Notes: a model not told the origin generated them from the sequence alone. Positions 16,034 to 24,694 are shown, counted from the stretch's first letter. The stretch: 64,000 nucleotides of DNA from Anaeromassilibacillus sp. An200 (GCF_002160025.1 NZ_NFJU01000001.1:1-64000), one strand, 5' to 3'. Translations and numbers: made by a program.

Positions 16034-16756
16034 TTATCCTGTTTCTTCTTCCGCAAGATAGCGGGTCAATCCATCGTAAATACAGAATGCCATTTGCTCT
16101 TGATAAGAGGTTTCTCCCAACTTGGAGGCTTCCTCTTCATTGGACAAAAAACCGCATTCCACAAGAACAGCCGGTGTTTCCGCATGCCAAAGCAGATAGA
16201 TAGAGTCTGTTGCTTCCTTATTCTCTCTTGTATTTTCAGGCTGAAGCATGGTAACCACGCTTTGCCGTATCGCCTCTGCAATCACGGCGCTTTCCTCATG
16301 GTTGGGAGAATAAAACATCTGTGCACCATGATAACGGCTTTGTTCAAAATAGTTTTGATGGATGCTGATGAGAATGCAATTTGGCTCCTCTTCGATTTGC
16401 GCAAGCCGGCTATGGATATCGCTGACTTTTCTTTCTCTTACGGTAGGTAAAGTATTGTCCCCAATGGAGCAATCTTCTTCCCGAGTCATTTTGACGCGGT
16501 ATCCGGAAGCCTCCAGAAGATCCCGGAGTTTAAGGGCAATCGCAAGATTTACATCTTTTTCCAGAAGGCCGTTTTTCGACTGTGTTCCCCCGTCCTCTCC
16601 TCCGTGTCCTGGATCCAGATAGATCACCGGAGAAGAGTTTTCCGCCAAAGAAAGAGCCATTTGGCCAAGTGTTTCACAGGACAAATAAGAAAGCAGCAGA
16701 AAAATCAAACAGCTCAGAACCAGAACGGCAATGGGAGCCGCATATCGACGCTTCAA
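16034..16756 (-). CDS. cwlD: N-acetylmuramoyl-L-alanine amidase, CwlD-like
   Basis: The 240-residue protein has an N-terminal signal anchor (about residues 8-28) and an Amidase_3 domain with the zinc-site motifs LDPGHGGEDGG (about 47-57), an NLAIALKLRD glutamate region (about 70-79), ISIHQN (about 131-136) and the catalytic VECGFLSN (about 200-207). CwlD makes muramic-delta-lactam in the spore cortex; the size, single domain and spore-forming background suggest that role, but another vegetative amidase is possible. The TTG start is preceded by GGGGTGATG. It sits between radA and a MATE gene, about 50 bases from radA. Confidence 0.82.
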   Translation of the reverse strand: MKRRYAAPIAVLVLSCLIFLLLSYLSCETLGQMALSLAENSSPVIYLDPGHGGEDGGTQSKNGLLEKDVNLAIALKLRDLLEASGYRVKMTREEDCSIGDNTLPTVRERKVSDIHSRLAQIEEEPNCILISIHQNYFEQSRYHGAQMFYSPNHEESAVIAEAIRQSVVTMLQPENTRENKEATDSIYLLWHAETPAVLVECGFLSNEEEASKLGETSYQEQMAFCIYDGLTRYLAEEETG

Positions 16757-16819
16757 GAATCATCACCCCGTCCAATATATACGAGGGACGAAACAGGCTT
16801 TATGCGGAAACCAGCACAA

Positions 16820-18169
16820 TTACCTTGCCAAACTGCGGATCCATCGATACCTGTTTACTTTTACAACAGCGACAAAGCATTTCAAAATCTGATCAGACTT
16901 TAAGCAGAGGAACACGATAACCGGTGGCAGTTGAAACAGAAACGCGGCAGCAGTTGAAGCGGGCAGAACAATACACCACATAAAAATGGTGTCGTTTAGA
17001 AAGACAAAGGAAGTATCCCCTCCACCACGCACAATTCCTGTCAAAACTGGCATTTGATACGCAGTTCCAATACTGGTAACACTCAAAATCGTTAAAAATT
17101 GTTCTGCAAGAACTTTGCTGTCTTCCGAGATAGCATATACAGAAAGAATTGCTTCTTTGACAGAGAATAGCGCCAATCCGGTCAGCAAACCGATTCCAAG
17201 AAAAAGAATCTGCATGGTTGCTGCATACTGCTTTACCAGCTCTGTACGGCCTTCACCTATGGTTTTTCCAATAATCACACAGGATGCGCTGGCTGAACCA
17301 TACGCCGCAACACTAAGAATTTGGAACACTGTGGCGGCGATACTGTTCGCTGCAATGGCCTGTGCTCCAAGATGGCCAAGAATGGCTGTTTGAGTTCCCA
17401 TCGCAAGTCCCCATATTGCGTTGGAGGCAAGGACAGGAGCACCAGTACGAACCGCGTCACGAAAAAGCAGAACGTCAAACTTCAAAAAATCAGTTGGATG
17501 GAATTGCAGCTTTCGATCCACGCGAAAAAGATAAACCGTCACAATCACAGATTCTACAATGCGGGCTGTCAACGTTGCAACCGCAGCCCCTGCTGCCCCT
17601 AAACGCGGTGCGCCGAGATTTCCAAAAATCAGCAAAGAATTCAGACAAACATTGATGCATAAAGTAGAAAGCGAAACGACAATTCCTACACGGACGATTT
17701 CCACGCTGCGGAAGGCACAGAGCAAAATATTGGTGTAGGAGAAGAAAAAATAAGAGAAACAAATAATGCGAAGATAGCGTACCCCCTCCTCAACCACTGC
17801 TTGATCGGGAGTAAAAAGCGACAGTACCTCATGAGGAAAAAAGAACACAACCGCCCACAGCAAAGCTGCAATCACCAGACCTACTCGTAACCCTCCACTT
17901 AGTATTCGTTTGATGCTTGTAATATCCCGTTTTCCCCAGTACTGAGAAGACAGAACCACAATTCCTTCCCCCACACCCATGGTGAGCATTTGCAGAAGGA
18001 ATTGAATTTGGTTCACAAGGGCAACCCCAGAAAGAGATGTCTCTTGGTAGGCTCCCAACATAATATTATCTGCTAGATTTACACTGAATACCACTAAATT
18101 TTGAAGGGCAATGGTAAGAGTCAATCGAAAAAACCAGAGGTAAAAGCTTCGATCCTTTGTCAATTTCAA
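16820..18169 (-). CDS. MATE-family efflux transporter
   Basis: The protein has the MATE architecture of two six-helix halves, with the N-terminal LADNIMLGAY motif and multiple conserved Gly/Pro turns (YWGKRDITS, GVGEGI, RGGGDTSFVF). MATE proteins expel cationic drugs or metabolites using Na+ or H+ gradients; the substrate cannot be told. I use the TTG at 18169 (MKLTKDRSFYLWFFRL), giving 449 residues, since AGAGG lies seven bases upstream and the family usually begins this way. An ATG at 18220 is an alternative. The region just upstream contains a terminator-like hairpin. Confidence 0.9.
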   Translation of the reverse strand: MKLTKDRSFYLWFFRLTLTIALQNLVVFSVNLADNIMLGAYQETSLSGVALVNQIQFLLQMLTMGVGEGIVVLSSQYWGKRDITSIKRILSGGLRVGLVIAALLWAVVFFFPHEVLSLFTPDQAVVEEGVRYLRIICFSYFFFSYTNILLCAFRSVEIVRVGIVVSLSTLCINVCLNSLLIFGNLGAPRLGAAGAAVATLTARIVESVIVTVYLFRVDRKLQFHPTDFLKFDVLLFRDAVRTGAPVLASNAIWGLAMGTQTAILGHLGAQAIAANSIAATVFQILSVAAYGSASASCVIIGKTIGEGRTELVKQYAATMQILFLGIGLLTGLALFSVKEAILSVYAISEDSKVLAEQFLTILSVTSIGTAYQMPVLTGIVRGGGDTSFVFLNDTIFMWCIVLPASTAAAFLFQLPPVIVFLCLKSDQILKCFVAVVKVNRYRWIRSLAR

Positions 18170-18199
18170 GAAGGGACCTCTTTTCTGTGAAACAATTCT

Positions 18200-18257
18200 A
18201 TCTGTAAAGCCATACTGCATTACAGATTTAAAAAACGGCGAAACAAAGCCGTTTTTT
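18200..18257 (-). promoter_or_regulatory. terminator hairpin and second inverted repeat in the MATE leader
   Basis: AAAAAACGGC (18230-18239) pairs with GCCGTTTTTT (18248-18257) around an 8-nt loop, a bidirectional intrinsic terminator. Just after it, in the direction of MATE transcription, TTACAGAT (18220-18227) and ATCTGTAA (18200-18207) form a second 8-bp inverted repeat. The terminator lies between the likely MATE start (18169) and any promoter in the gap to DUF3783. Confidence 0.7.
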
Positions 18258-18266
18258 ATATGTAAT

Positions 18267-18309
18267 GTATTTTTACTTTACACAAAGCAACATGCATAAA
18301 GTAAAATAC
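18267..18309. repeat. imperfect inverted repeat upstream of the MATE gene
   Basis: GTATTTTTACTTTA (18267-18280) and TAAAGTAAAATAC (18297-18309) are complementary apart from one extra T, with a 16-nt loop. It looks like an operator of the kind used by MarR-type regulators, but no such regulator gene is nearby. Confidence 0.45.
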
Positions 18310-18331
18310 CTTTACAAATATTCCCCCGTTT

Positions 18332-18766
18332 TTATGGTTTTGAGGCCTGAATTTGGGAACGAATTGCTTCCCGCTCTTTCTTTAATTCTTCCAAAAGTGC
18401 ACGAAACTCCCACGTCATGTTGTACGCTGTCATAATAGCCTTGAGAGGAATGTTTAGATTCTCCTTTTGCATGGAAAGCAGCAGCATATCCAATCTTTTC
18501 TTATCCAAGCCACATAAGACCATGGCCTCATCTTTCGCTTCTGTAAGTTGATCTGAACCACTTTCCTGCTCTCCATCTTCTTTGGCAGGAAAGCCAGGAA
18601 TCTGTGCACACCATCCAACCGTTTGACAAAGCATATCGTCTGTAATTAAGCGAACAGGAAGCTTTAACTCTTCCAGAATGTGATAAAGGGTATTTGTTCT
18701 TTGACTGTCTGGATCGAAACCATATAGCAAAACCAACTCTTTCGCTTTTGGCACGTTAGCTTTCAT
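18332..18766 (-). CDS. DUF3783-containing protein
   Basis: The 144-residue soluble protein begins with an ELVLLYGFDPDS strand-turn and a ITDDMLCQTVGWC segment, has a charged variable middle (about residues 66-80), and ends with the DUF3783 region (MVLCGLDKKRLDMLL, then a PLKAIMTAYN block and a long C-terminal helix). The function is unknown; relatives are found throughout clostridia. A good ribosome site (AAAGGAGA) precedes the ATG. It is monocistronic, ending at the terminator at 18230-18257. Confidence 0.78.
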   Translation of the reverse strand: MKANVPKAKELVLLYGFDPDSQRTNTLYHILEELKLPVRLITDDMLCQTVGWCAQIPGFPAKEDGEQESGSDQLTEAKDEAMVLCGLDKKRLDMLLLSMQKENLNIPLKAIMTAYNMTWEFRALLEELKKEREAIRSQIQASKP

Positions 18767-18957
18767 GGATTTGTCTCCTTTCAGAACGACATATTTTTAT
18801 TAATTATAAGATAAAAAGAAATATCCTTATTCATTATGTAAATCAGCTTTTGTTTTTCCCGTTTAGATAGATTCTCTCGAAACAGTGAAATTGCACAGGA
18901 TTCTAAATCCATTATACAGAAAGAAATCTTTTTTTCAAGAATCTCTTTTTTCTAAAT

Positions 18958-18992
18958 AAAAATCCAGCCAACTTCAATATGGCTGGATTTTT
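18958..18992. terminator. second terminator downstream of the tRNA cluster
   Basis: A perfect 13-bp stem (AAAAATCCAGCCA with its complement at 18980-18992) around a 9-nt loop, flanked by A and T runs. The preceding 18767-18957 stretch is AT-rich upstream sequence of the DUF3783 gene with no coding signal. Confidence 0.8.
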
Positions 18993-19024
18993 CAAAGTGC
19001 AATAAAGATTTTTAAACCAAAAAA

Positions 19025-19052
19025 GAAAGACACGCCAAAAAGCGTGTCTTTC
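19025..19052. terminator. terminator of the tRNA operon
   Basis: An 11-bp stem (GAAAGACACGC and complement) with a 6-nt loop, a T-run on both strands, only seven bases past the end of tRNA-Cys. Confidence 0.88.
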
Positions 19053-19058
19053 TTTTTT

Positions 19059-19133
19059 TGGAGGCGACACCCAGATTTGAACTGGGGAATCAGGGTTTTG
19101 CAGACCCATGCCTTACCACTTGGCTATGTCGCC
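19059..19133 (-). tRNA. tRNA-Cys(GCA)
   Basis: The minus strand folds into a cloverleaf with acceptor stem GGCGACA/TGTCGCC, anticodon loop CTGCAAA (anticodon GCA), a TTCAAAT T-loop and an encoded CCA end. Confidence 0.96.
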
Positions 19134-19136
19134 ATA

Positions 19137-19212
19137 TGGAGCGAACGACGAGGCTCGAACTCGCTACCTCCACCTTGGCAAGGTGGCGCTCTACCAGATG
19201 AGCTACGTTCGC
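19137..19212 (-). tRNA. tRNA-Gly(GCC)
   Basis: Acceptor stem GCGAACG/CGTTCGC, anticodon loop TTGCCAA (anticodon GCC) closed by CCACC/GGTGG, T-loop GTTCGAG, encoded CCA. Confidence 0.96.
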
Positions 19213-19217
19213 ATTGT

Positions 19218-19293
19218 TGGTGCCTCCGGGCGGAATCGAACCACCGACACGGGGATTTTCAGTCCCCTGCTCTACCAACTGAGCTACAGAGGC
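19218..19293 (-). tRNA. tRNA-Phe(GAA)
   Basis: Acceptor stem GCCTCTG/CGGAGGC with one G-U pair, anticodon loop CTGAAAA (anticodon GAA), T-loop GTTCGAT, discriminator A and encoded CCA. Confidence 0.96.
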
Positions 19294-19298
19294 AAAAG

Positions 19299-19375
19299 TG
19301 GCGACCCGGAACGGGCTCGAACCGTCGACCTCTAGCGTGACAGGCTAGCGTTCTAACCAACTGAACTACCGGGCC
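19299..19375 (-). tRNA. tRNA-Asp(GTC)
   Basis: Acceptor stem GGCCCGG/CCGGGTC, anticodon loop CTGTCAC (anticodon GTC) closed by CTAGC/GCTAG, discriminator G and encoded CCA. Its GUC anticodon makes it a likely Tgt substrate. Confidence 0.96.
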
Positions 19376-19381
19376 ACTTTT

Positions 19382-19458
19382 TGGTGGGAACAATAGGACT
19401 CGAACCTATGACCCCCTGCTTGTAAGGCAGGTGCTCTAACCAGCTGAGCTATGCTCCC
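19382..19458 (-). tRNA. tRNA-Val(TAC)
   Basis: Acceptor stem GGGAGCA/TGTTCCC, anticodon loop CTTACAA (anticodon TAC) closed by CCTGC/GCAGG, encoded CCA. First gene of the five-tRNA operon. Confidence 0.96.
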
Positions 19459-19492
19459 GTTGTCGCCGCCGTCTCTCTCAGCGACGTGTTAT

Positions 19493-19521
19493 ATCATACT
19501 ATAAAACTCTTTGGTTGTCAA
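19493..19521 (-). promoter_or_regulatory. strong promoter of the tRNA operon
   Basis: On the minus strand a consensus TTGACA (19521-19516) and TATGAT (19498-19493) have a 17-bp spacer. The -35 overlaps the TGA stop codon of hslO. Confidence 0.8.
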
Positions 19522-20420
19522 CAGGTAAATGAAAAATTTTTATATTTTTTTGCCAGCAATTCCAACTCCTCTTTTGTAAAGGTATAGGTGCGGCCACAAT
19601 ACTGGCATTTGGCCTCTGCAAGACCTGTCGTTTCATCAGGAAGAGAGAGCAGTTCATCTTTGGGAAGCGTAAGAAATGCCCTCTGTACACGTTCACGGCT
19701 GCAAGGGCAAGCATAGTGTACCTGAAATTCATCCAGAATCTCCATTTCAAAGCCTTTCAGAGCCTTTTGGCACATTTCCTCAATAGTAAGCCCTTGCGCA
19801 AGCATGGTTGTCACCGGAGGCAAAGAAGCAGCATTTTGCTCCAAACGGGTAATCTCTTCCTCCGAAGCACCTGGAAGCACCTGAATCAGCATACCTCCTG
19901 CCAGTACATGGGAAGCGTCTGTTTTATCCACCAAAACCCCCAGTGCGCAAATGGTAGGAATCTGCTCGCTAACACCATAATAATATGTCAAATCCTCTGC
20001 AATCTCACCAGATTGCAGCTCCACCTGACCAATGTAGGGCTGCCCTTCTCCATAATCCCGAATGACACCCAACAAGCCGTTATGGCCTACCGCACCTCCT
20101 ACATCAAGTTTGCCATCTTGACGCAGTGGTAAAGTAATTTCCGGATGCTCCACAAACCCACGGCAGTTTCCGTTCGCATCTGCTATCGCTGTAACAGTTC
20201 CCAGCGGGCCGCCCCCATTGACTTTCAATGTCACCGTTGCTCCATCCTTTTTCAGCATGGAACCCATAAGCGAAGAAGCAGATAGGAGACGTCCAAGAGC
20301 AGCCGTAGCCACAGGGCTTGTTCCGTGAATCTGTTGGGCGGCGGCAACCAAATAAGTAGAATCCACAGCGGCAGTCATAATACCGCCATCATTGGTAATA
20401 CAACGAATCATTCGATCCAT
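19518..20420 (-). CDS. hslO: Hsp33 redox-regulated chaperonin
   Basis: Hsp33 is a holdase chaperone switched on by oxidation and unfolding. The 300-residue protein has the N-terminal substrate-binding domain (MIRCITNDGGI, then a GGGPLGTVTAIAD block near 70) and the C-terminal zinc redox switch with cysteine pairs in YACPCSRERV (about 238-240) and KCQYCGRTY (about 270-273). A good GGAGGAG precedes the ATG. It is the last gene of the segment that begins with yerC, 18 bases after the methyltransferase gene. Confidence 0.95.
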   Translation of the reverse strand: MDRMIRCITNDGGIMTAAVDSTYLVAAAQQIHGTSPVATAALGRLLSASSLMGSMLKKDGATVTLKVNGGGPLGTVTAIADANGNCRGFVEHPEITLPLRQDGKLDVGGAVGHNGLLGVIRDYGEGQPYIGQVELQSGEIAEDLTYYYGVSEQIPTICALGVLVDKTDASHVLAGGMLIQVLPGASEEEITRLEQNAASLPPVTTMLAQGLTIEEMCQKALKGFEMEILDEFQVHYACPCSRERVQRAFLTLPKDELLSLPDETTGLAEAKCQYCGRTYTFTKEELELLAKKYKNFSFTC

Positions 20421-20438
20421 TTTTTATTCTCCTCCATT

Positions 20439-21179
20439 TCAAGTCCTGCGTGCTGCAATCGTTACACGCTCCGTCTTTTCCGACGGAGACTCAAAAGTCC
20501 CACTTTCCAGCACAAGCCGGGGCTCCAGCCCTGCTTCCTTCAGCCACTTCACTATTGCTTCCAGCGGATAAGCACGCTCAAAAAAGCGTTCGGAGCTTCT
20601 CTCATACAGCTTTCCTCTTTTTTCAAAAAAATCCAACGTAATGGAGACGCGTCCTGTCTTTTGCTCAAAATGATTCTGCCAGGCACAAAAAACATCCTCT
20701 GTCTCATACAAATAGGCTTGATTGGCCAGAACATACTGATGCTTGTAGAGGGTATTCATATCAAAAATAAAATACCCTCCCGGCTCTAGGAAAAGCGCAA
20801 CACGGGAGAATGTTTTGCGTACATCCTCTTCCCCGGTAAGATGATTTAAACTGTCCAACGTACAAAAAACCGTGTTAATTGTGCCATAGAGATCAAGTGT
20901 CTGCATCTTCTGGCAGAGGAACAGAATGGATACCCCTTCTTCCGCAGCTTTTTCCTGTGCTACGGATAACATTTCCATGGAAGCATCCACACCGTAAATA
21001 TCCAATCCACGGCGGGCAAGAGCCAATGTGAGACTCCCTGTCCCACAGGCCAAATCAAGAGTAAGGCCGGCTTTATGGCCCTCCTTATTCAGGAGAGCAC
21101 ATAAGTAGTCGGCCATCTCTTCATAATTCACATTTTGGGTCAGCGCGTCATAATATTGCGCAAAGACATCGTAACTCAT
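20439..21179 (-). CDS. class I SAM-dependent methyltransferase
   Basis: The 246-residue protein starts MSYDVFAQYYDALT, with motif I LDLACGTGSLTLALA (about residues 42-56), an acidic post-I residue in YGVDAS, and motif IV in a FCTLDSLNHL block. The substrate is not evident; the family includes small-molecule and rRNA methyltransferases. Its ATG overlaps the yerC stop (ATGA), implying translational coupling. Confidence 0.85.
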   Translation of the reverse strand: MSYDVFAQYYDALTQNVNYEEMADYLCALLNKEGHKAGLTLDLACGTGSLTLALARRGLDIYGVDASMEMLSVAQEKAAEEGVSILFLCQKMQTLDLYGTINTVFCTLDSLNHLTGEEDVRKTFSRVALFLEPGGYFIFDMNTLYKHQYVLANQAYLYETEDVFCAWQNHFEQKTGRVSITLDFFEKRGKLYERSSERFFERAYPLEAIVKWLKEAGLEPRLVLESGTFESPSEKTERVTIAARRT

Positions 21180-21481
21180 TGCTGTTGATCTTCCTTTTTA
21201 TCCAAGCGGCTAAATACCAGCTCATAGCCATCGCAGCCATAATTCAAAGAACGATTGACCCGGCTGATTGTTGCAGTAGATGCCCCCGTCTTTGCAACAA
21301 TATCACTGTACACTTTCTTTGTGCTCAGCATATGGGCCACCAAAAGACGCTGTGACATTGCTTTGATTTCCGGCACAGTACAGAGATCTTCAAAAAAATT
21401 ATAGCACTCCTCTACTGTTTTGAGAGAGAGGACAGCCTGGAACAGGAAGTCTACGCTTTCATCTTTAATCTTTGAGTTCAA
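21176..21481 (-). CDS. YerC/YecD-family TrpR-like regulator
   Basis: This 101-residue protein is all-helical with the TrpR/YerC repressor features: FFEDLCTVPEIKAMSQRL (about residues 29-46), the helix-turn-helix VYSDIVAKTGASTATISRVNRSLNYG (about 57-82, given in outline), and a charged tail. Members regulate transcription, but targets are unknown; in Bacillus yerC is not a tryptophan repressor. The TTG start is preceded by GAGGAGGG. It lies 78 bases after engB, so may be read from the clp-lon operon or its own promoter. Confidence 0.88.
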   Translation of the reverse strand: MNSKIKDESVDFLFQAVLSLKTVEECYNFFEDLCTVPEIKAMSQRLLVAHMLSTKKVYSDIVAKTGASTATISRVNRSLNYGCDGYELVFSRLDKKEDQQQ

Positions 21482-21559
21482 AATTTCCCTCCTCTCCGTT
21501 CATCACGACACAATTTTAGCACATAAAAGCAGAAAAGTAAAGAACCAATCCTTCTAGCT

Positions 21560-22147
21560 TCAACTTTTTGCACAAGCGTCGTCAATCAACCGGCGAAGTT
21601 CCTCCACACCTTCCCCGTTTTGCGCAGAAAACGGGATAAACGGGATATCGGGAATTTCCTGAAAATATTCCGCAAAAAGGCTTAATTGAGCGGCGCGCTG
21701 CGTTTGATTCAGCTTATCACTTTTTGTCGCAACCAAAGCAAAGGGAAGCTCCTGATCCAAAAGGAACTGGATCATGTGTAAATCATCCTGTGTGGGAGGA
21801 TGACGCATATCAATCAGCTGAAACACACAAGCAATCCGCCGCCCTGCTCCAAGGTAACCTTCCACAAGCTTGGCCCACCGCATTTTCTCGCTTTCGGACA
21901 CTTTTGCGTAACCATATCCGGGAAGATCCACAAGCCGGCATTCCTGCAAAGAGTAAAAATTAATCGTTCCCGTCTTGCCGGGAGTGGAACTGACACGGGC
22001 AAGCGCTTTACGATTCAACAGCTTATTGATGAGGGTACTTTTCCCAACATTGGATTTCCCAGAAAATACAATTTCCGGAAGAATGGAGGCGGGCAGTTGA
22101 TCGACTCTGCCCGCCGCAAGCTCAAAAGCAGCATTTTGATATTTCAT
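21560..22147 (-). CDS. engB: ribosome biogenesis GTP-binding protein EngB/YsxC
   Basis: YsxC/EngB is an essential GTPase for 50S assembly. The 195-residue protein has G1 GKSNVGKSTLIN (about residues 30-41), G2 in STPGKTGTINFY, G3 DLPGYGYAK (about 74-82) and G4 TKSDK (about 142-146). It sits 18 bases after lon, the same lonA-ysxC order as in Bacillus. Confidence 0.95.
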   Translation of the reverse strand: MKYQNAAFELAAGRVDQLPASILPEIVFSGKSNVGKSTLINKLLNRKALARVSSTPGKTGTINFYSLQECRLVDLPGYGYAKVSESEKMRWAKLVEGYLGAGRRIACVFQLIDMRHPPTQDDLHMIQFLLDQELPFALVATKSDKLNQTQRAAQLSLFAEYFQEIPDIPFIPFSAQNGEGVEELRRLIDDACAKS

Positions 22148-22165
22148 TCTCGTTTCTCCGCTGGA

Positions 22166-24619
22166 TCACTGGCAAATACCAGACTGTGCTGCACCGGTTG
22201 AGTCCGGTTTTCCATCCGCTAATGGAAGAGCATTCGGCACAGCGGCAGAAGCTTGATCCGGGTGCTTTTCCTCTTTGGAAACAGGGAGAGAAGGAGATGG
22301 CATCTTCACAAGCGCAGCATTCAAAACCTGCTCAATCCGCTCTACCGGAACAAATTCCACATGCTCTTTGACGACATCCTCCACCTCATACAAATCTGGC
22401 ATATTCTCTTTTGGAATCAACACTGTTTTGATCCCACTGCGATATGCAGCCATTGTTTTCTCCTTGAGGCCGCCGATCGGAAGCACTCGCCCTAAAAGCG
22501 TAATTTCTCCTGTCATAGCTACATCCCGGCGAATCGGAATTTCACACAAGGCCGAAGTGATAGCCGTTGCCATTGCCGTTCCAGCCGAAGGGCCGTCCTT
22601 GGGAACAGCACCTTCCGGAGCATGAATGTGAATGTCATACTTTTTATAAAAATCGGGCGAAATCCCCAGCTTTTCCGCTCGTGCACGGATGCAGCTAATA
22701 GCCGTCTGGGCGGATTCCTTCATCACATCTCCTAAAGAACCGGTCAGTTCTATCTTTCCGGTTCCCTGCAGAACAGCCGCTTCGATGGGCAAAAGCTCAC
22801 CACCCACACTTGTCCATGCCAAACCGTTGACAAGACCAATCTCGTCCTTCTGCTGCAGTTTCTCCTTTTTAAAGCGCTGTGGGCCGAGAAGATCTTCCAG
22901 CATACGGGATGTAACGGAAATTTTAATCTCAGGATCCTCCACAATGCGTTTGGCACATTTCCGGCACACAGAAGCAATCTGCCGTTCCAGTGTTCTCACA
23001 CCAGCTTCACGGGTATATCCGTCGATCAGAGTATGCAGCGCATTAGGCGTTATTTTCAAATTTTTAGGAGAAATCCCGTTTTTCTTCAGCTGCTTCGGAA
23101 TCAAATGGCGTGAAGCAATCTGATATTTTTCCTCATGAGTATAACTTCCCAAAGTGATGACATCCATCCGATCAAGCAGAGGAGCAGGGATGGAACTGTA
23201 ATCATTTGCCGTTGTCAGGAACAAAACCTCGCTGAGATCAAATGGCATATCAATATAATGATCATAAAAAGCAGAATTTTGCTCCGAATCAAGGACCTCC
23301 AGCAGCGCAGAAGAAGGATCTCCACGATAGCTGCTTCCCAGCTTATCCACCTCGTCAAGCAGAATCAGAGGATTTTTCACCTTTGCCTGTCGAAGTGCTG
23401 CAATAATCCGTCCTGGCATAGAGCCAATATAGGTGCGCCGATGGCCCATAATATCAGACTCATCCCGCACGCCTCCCAACGATACACGCACATACTTACG
23501 CCCAATGGCTTTTGCAATCGAACGCGCAATCGAAGTTTTACCGACGCCGGGCGGGCCGACCAAACAGATGATCTGTCCATTGTTTTCCGGGGCCAGCTTC
23601 TTCACGGCCAGCGCCTCCAAAATTCGTTCTTTCACCTTTTTGAGCCCATAATGATCGGCATTCAAAACCTTTTCCGCACGGCTCAGGTCGATATTTTCCT
23701 TGGTGCGTTCGTTCCAGGGAAGATCCAGGCAGGTTTCCAGATATGTGAGGATGACGCTTGCTTCATGGGAACCGATCGGCATTTTTGCCAAGCGATCGCA
23801 TTCCTTCAAAAGCTTTTCATTCTGTTCTTCAGGAAGCTTCAACTTTGCAATGCGATCCCGAAGCTCGTCCGCCTCCTCCTGCGGATTATCGTCATCCCCC
23901 AGCTCATAGGCAATTGTTTTCATCTGCTCACGCAGATAATATTCACGTTGATTTTCATCCACCTGCTCACGCGTTTTTTCCTGAATTTCATTTTCAATAG
24001 AGATAATTTTAATCTCCTCTTCCAAAATGGAAATCAGTTTCCGCAGGCGTTTCACGGGGTGGACTTCATCCAAAACCATTTGCTTGCGGTCAAAATCCAG
24101 CATAATATTAGCTGCAATATAATCCGCCAGCTTTCCGCAATCCTTTTGCTGCATGACGCCAAAAAGGATATCCGGAGCGATCTTGGCATAATTCTTGGCA
24201 TAATCCTCAAACAGTGTACGAGTATGACGAACCAAAGCCGTTGTAGTGTTTGTAGACTTATAGGCCGGAATTTCGGCTTCACTCACTTCCGCAAGAAGAA
24301 AAGGCTCTTCCTGAAGGACAGTATCCAGCCGCGCACGGTACAAACCTTCCGCGAACAACCGCACACCCTCTTCAGAGTGACGCACAACCTGCTTGATTTT
24401 TGCTACCACGCCCATCTGGTAAAGCTGTTCCTTTGTTGGTTCTCCATCCTCCAAATCACTTTGCGCCACCAAAAAGATCAGCTGTTCTTTTTCCATGGCT
24501 CCAGCTAGCGCAAGAACCGACTTTTTCCTGCCGATATCGAACTGAATCATCATATCGGGGAAAATCACCAATCCTCGCAAAGCGAGAACCGGGATCGTAA
24601 TTTGAGAAGTGTTGCTCAT
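22166..24619 (-). CDS. lon: ATP-dependent Lon protease
   Basis: Lon degrades misfolded and regulatory proteins in the cytosol. The 817-residue protein has the N-terminal LON domain (IPVLALRGLVIFPDMM, about residues 8-23), AAA+ Walker A GPPGVGKTS (about 354-362) and Walker B LLDEVDKLG, and the C-terminal peptidase with catalytic Ser in KDGPSAGTAM and Lys in GLKEKTMAA. A Pro/Ser/Ala-rich tail of about 45 residues follows the usual C terminus. The ATG at 24619 is chosen because AGGAGG (24627-24632 region) is seven bases upstream. A strong hairpin separates it from clpX. Confidence 0.96.
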   Translation of the reverse strand: MSNTSQITIPVLALRGLVIFPDMMIQFDIGRKKSVLALAGAMEKEQLIFLVAQSDLEDGEPTKEQLYQMGVVAKIKQVVRHSEEGVRLFAEGLYRARLDTVLQEEPFLLAEVSEAEIPAYKSTNTTTALVRHTRTLFEDYAKNYAKIAPDILFGVMQQKDCGKLADYIAANIMLDFDRKQMVLDEVHPVKRLRKLISILEEEIKIISIENEIQEKTREQVDENQREYYLREQMKTIAYELGDDDNPQEEADELRDRIAKLKLPEEQNEKLLKECDRLAKMPIGSHEASVILTYLETCLDLPWNERTKENIDLSRAEKVLNADHYGLKKVKERILEALAVKKLAPENNGQIICLVGPPGVGKTSIARSIAKAIGRKYVRVSLGGVRDESDIMGHRRTYIGSMPGRIIAALRQAKVKNPLILLDEVDKLGSSYRGDPSSALLEVLDSEQNSAFYDHYIDMPFDLSEVLFLTTANDYSSIPAPLLDRMDVITLGSYTHEEKYQIASRHLIPKQLKKNGISPKNLKITPNALHTLIDGYTREAGVRTLERQIASVCRKCAKRIVEDPEIKISVTSRMLEDLLGPQRFKKEKLQQKDEIGLVNGLAWTSVGGELLPIEAAVLQGTGKIELTGSLGDVMKESAQTAISCIRARAEKLGISPDFYKKYDIHIHAPEGAVPKDGPSAGTAMATAITSALCEIPIRRDVAMTGEITLLGRVLPIGGLKEKTMAAYRSGIKTVLIPKENMPDLYEVEDVVKEHVEFVPVERIEQVLNAALVKMPSPSLPVSKEEKHPDQASAAVPNALPLADGKPDSTGAAQSGICQ

Positions 24620-24641
24620 GGATGTTCCTCCTGTTGAGAAA

Positions 24642-24686
24642 ATGGCTGCTGCGGGCGGCGACACTCCGCCCCCTCACAGCAGCCAT
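24642..24686 (-). terminator. hairpin between clpX and lon
   Basis: ATGGCTGCTG (24642-24651) pairs with 24677-24686, with an inner GGGCGG/CCGCCC pairing. On the minus strand it is followed by TTTT, so it may act as a partial terminator that lowers lon relative to clpX. Confidence 0.6.
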
Positions 24687-24694
24687 GCCACGCT

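Noticed and set aside
18767-18957. A possible small gene upstream of DUF3783
   Set aside because: The stretch is AT-rich with many stops in all frames and no ribosome site next to a start codon.
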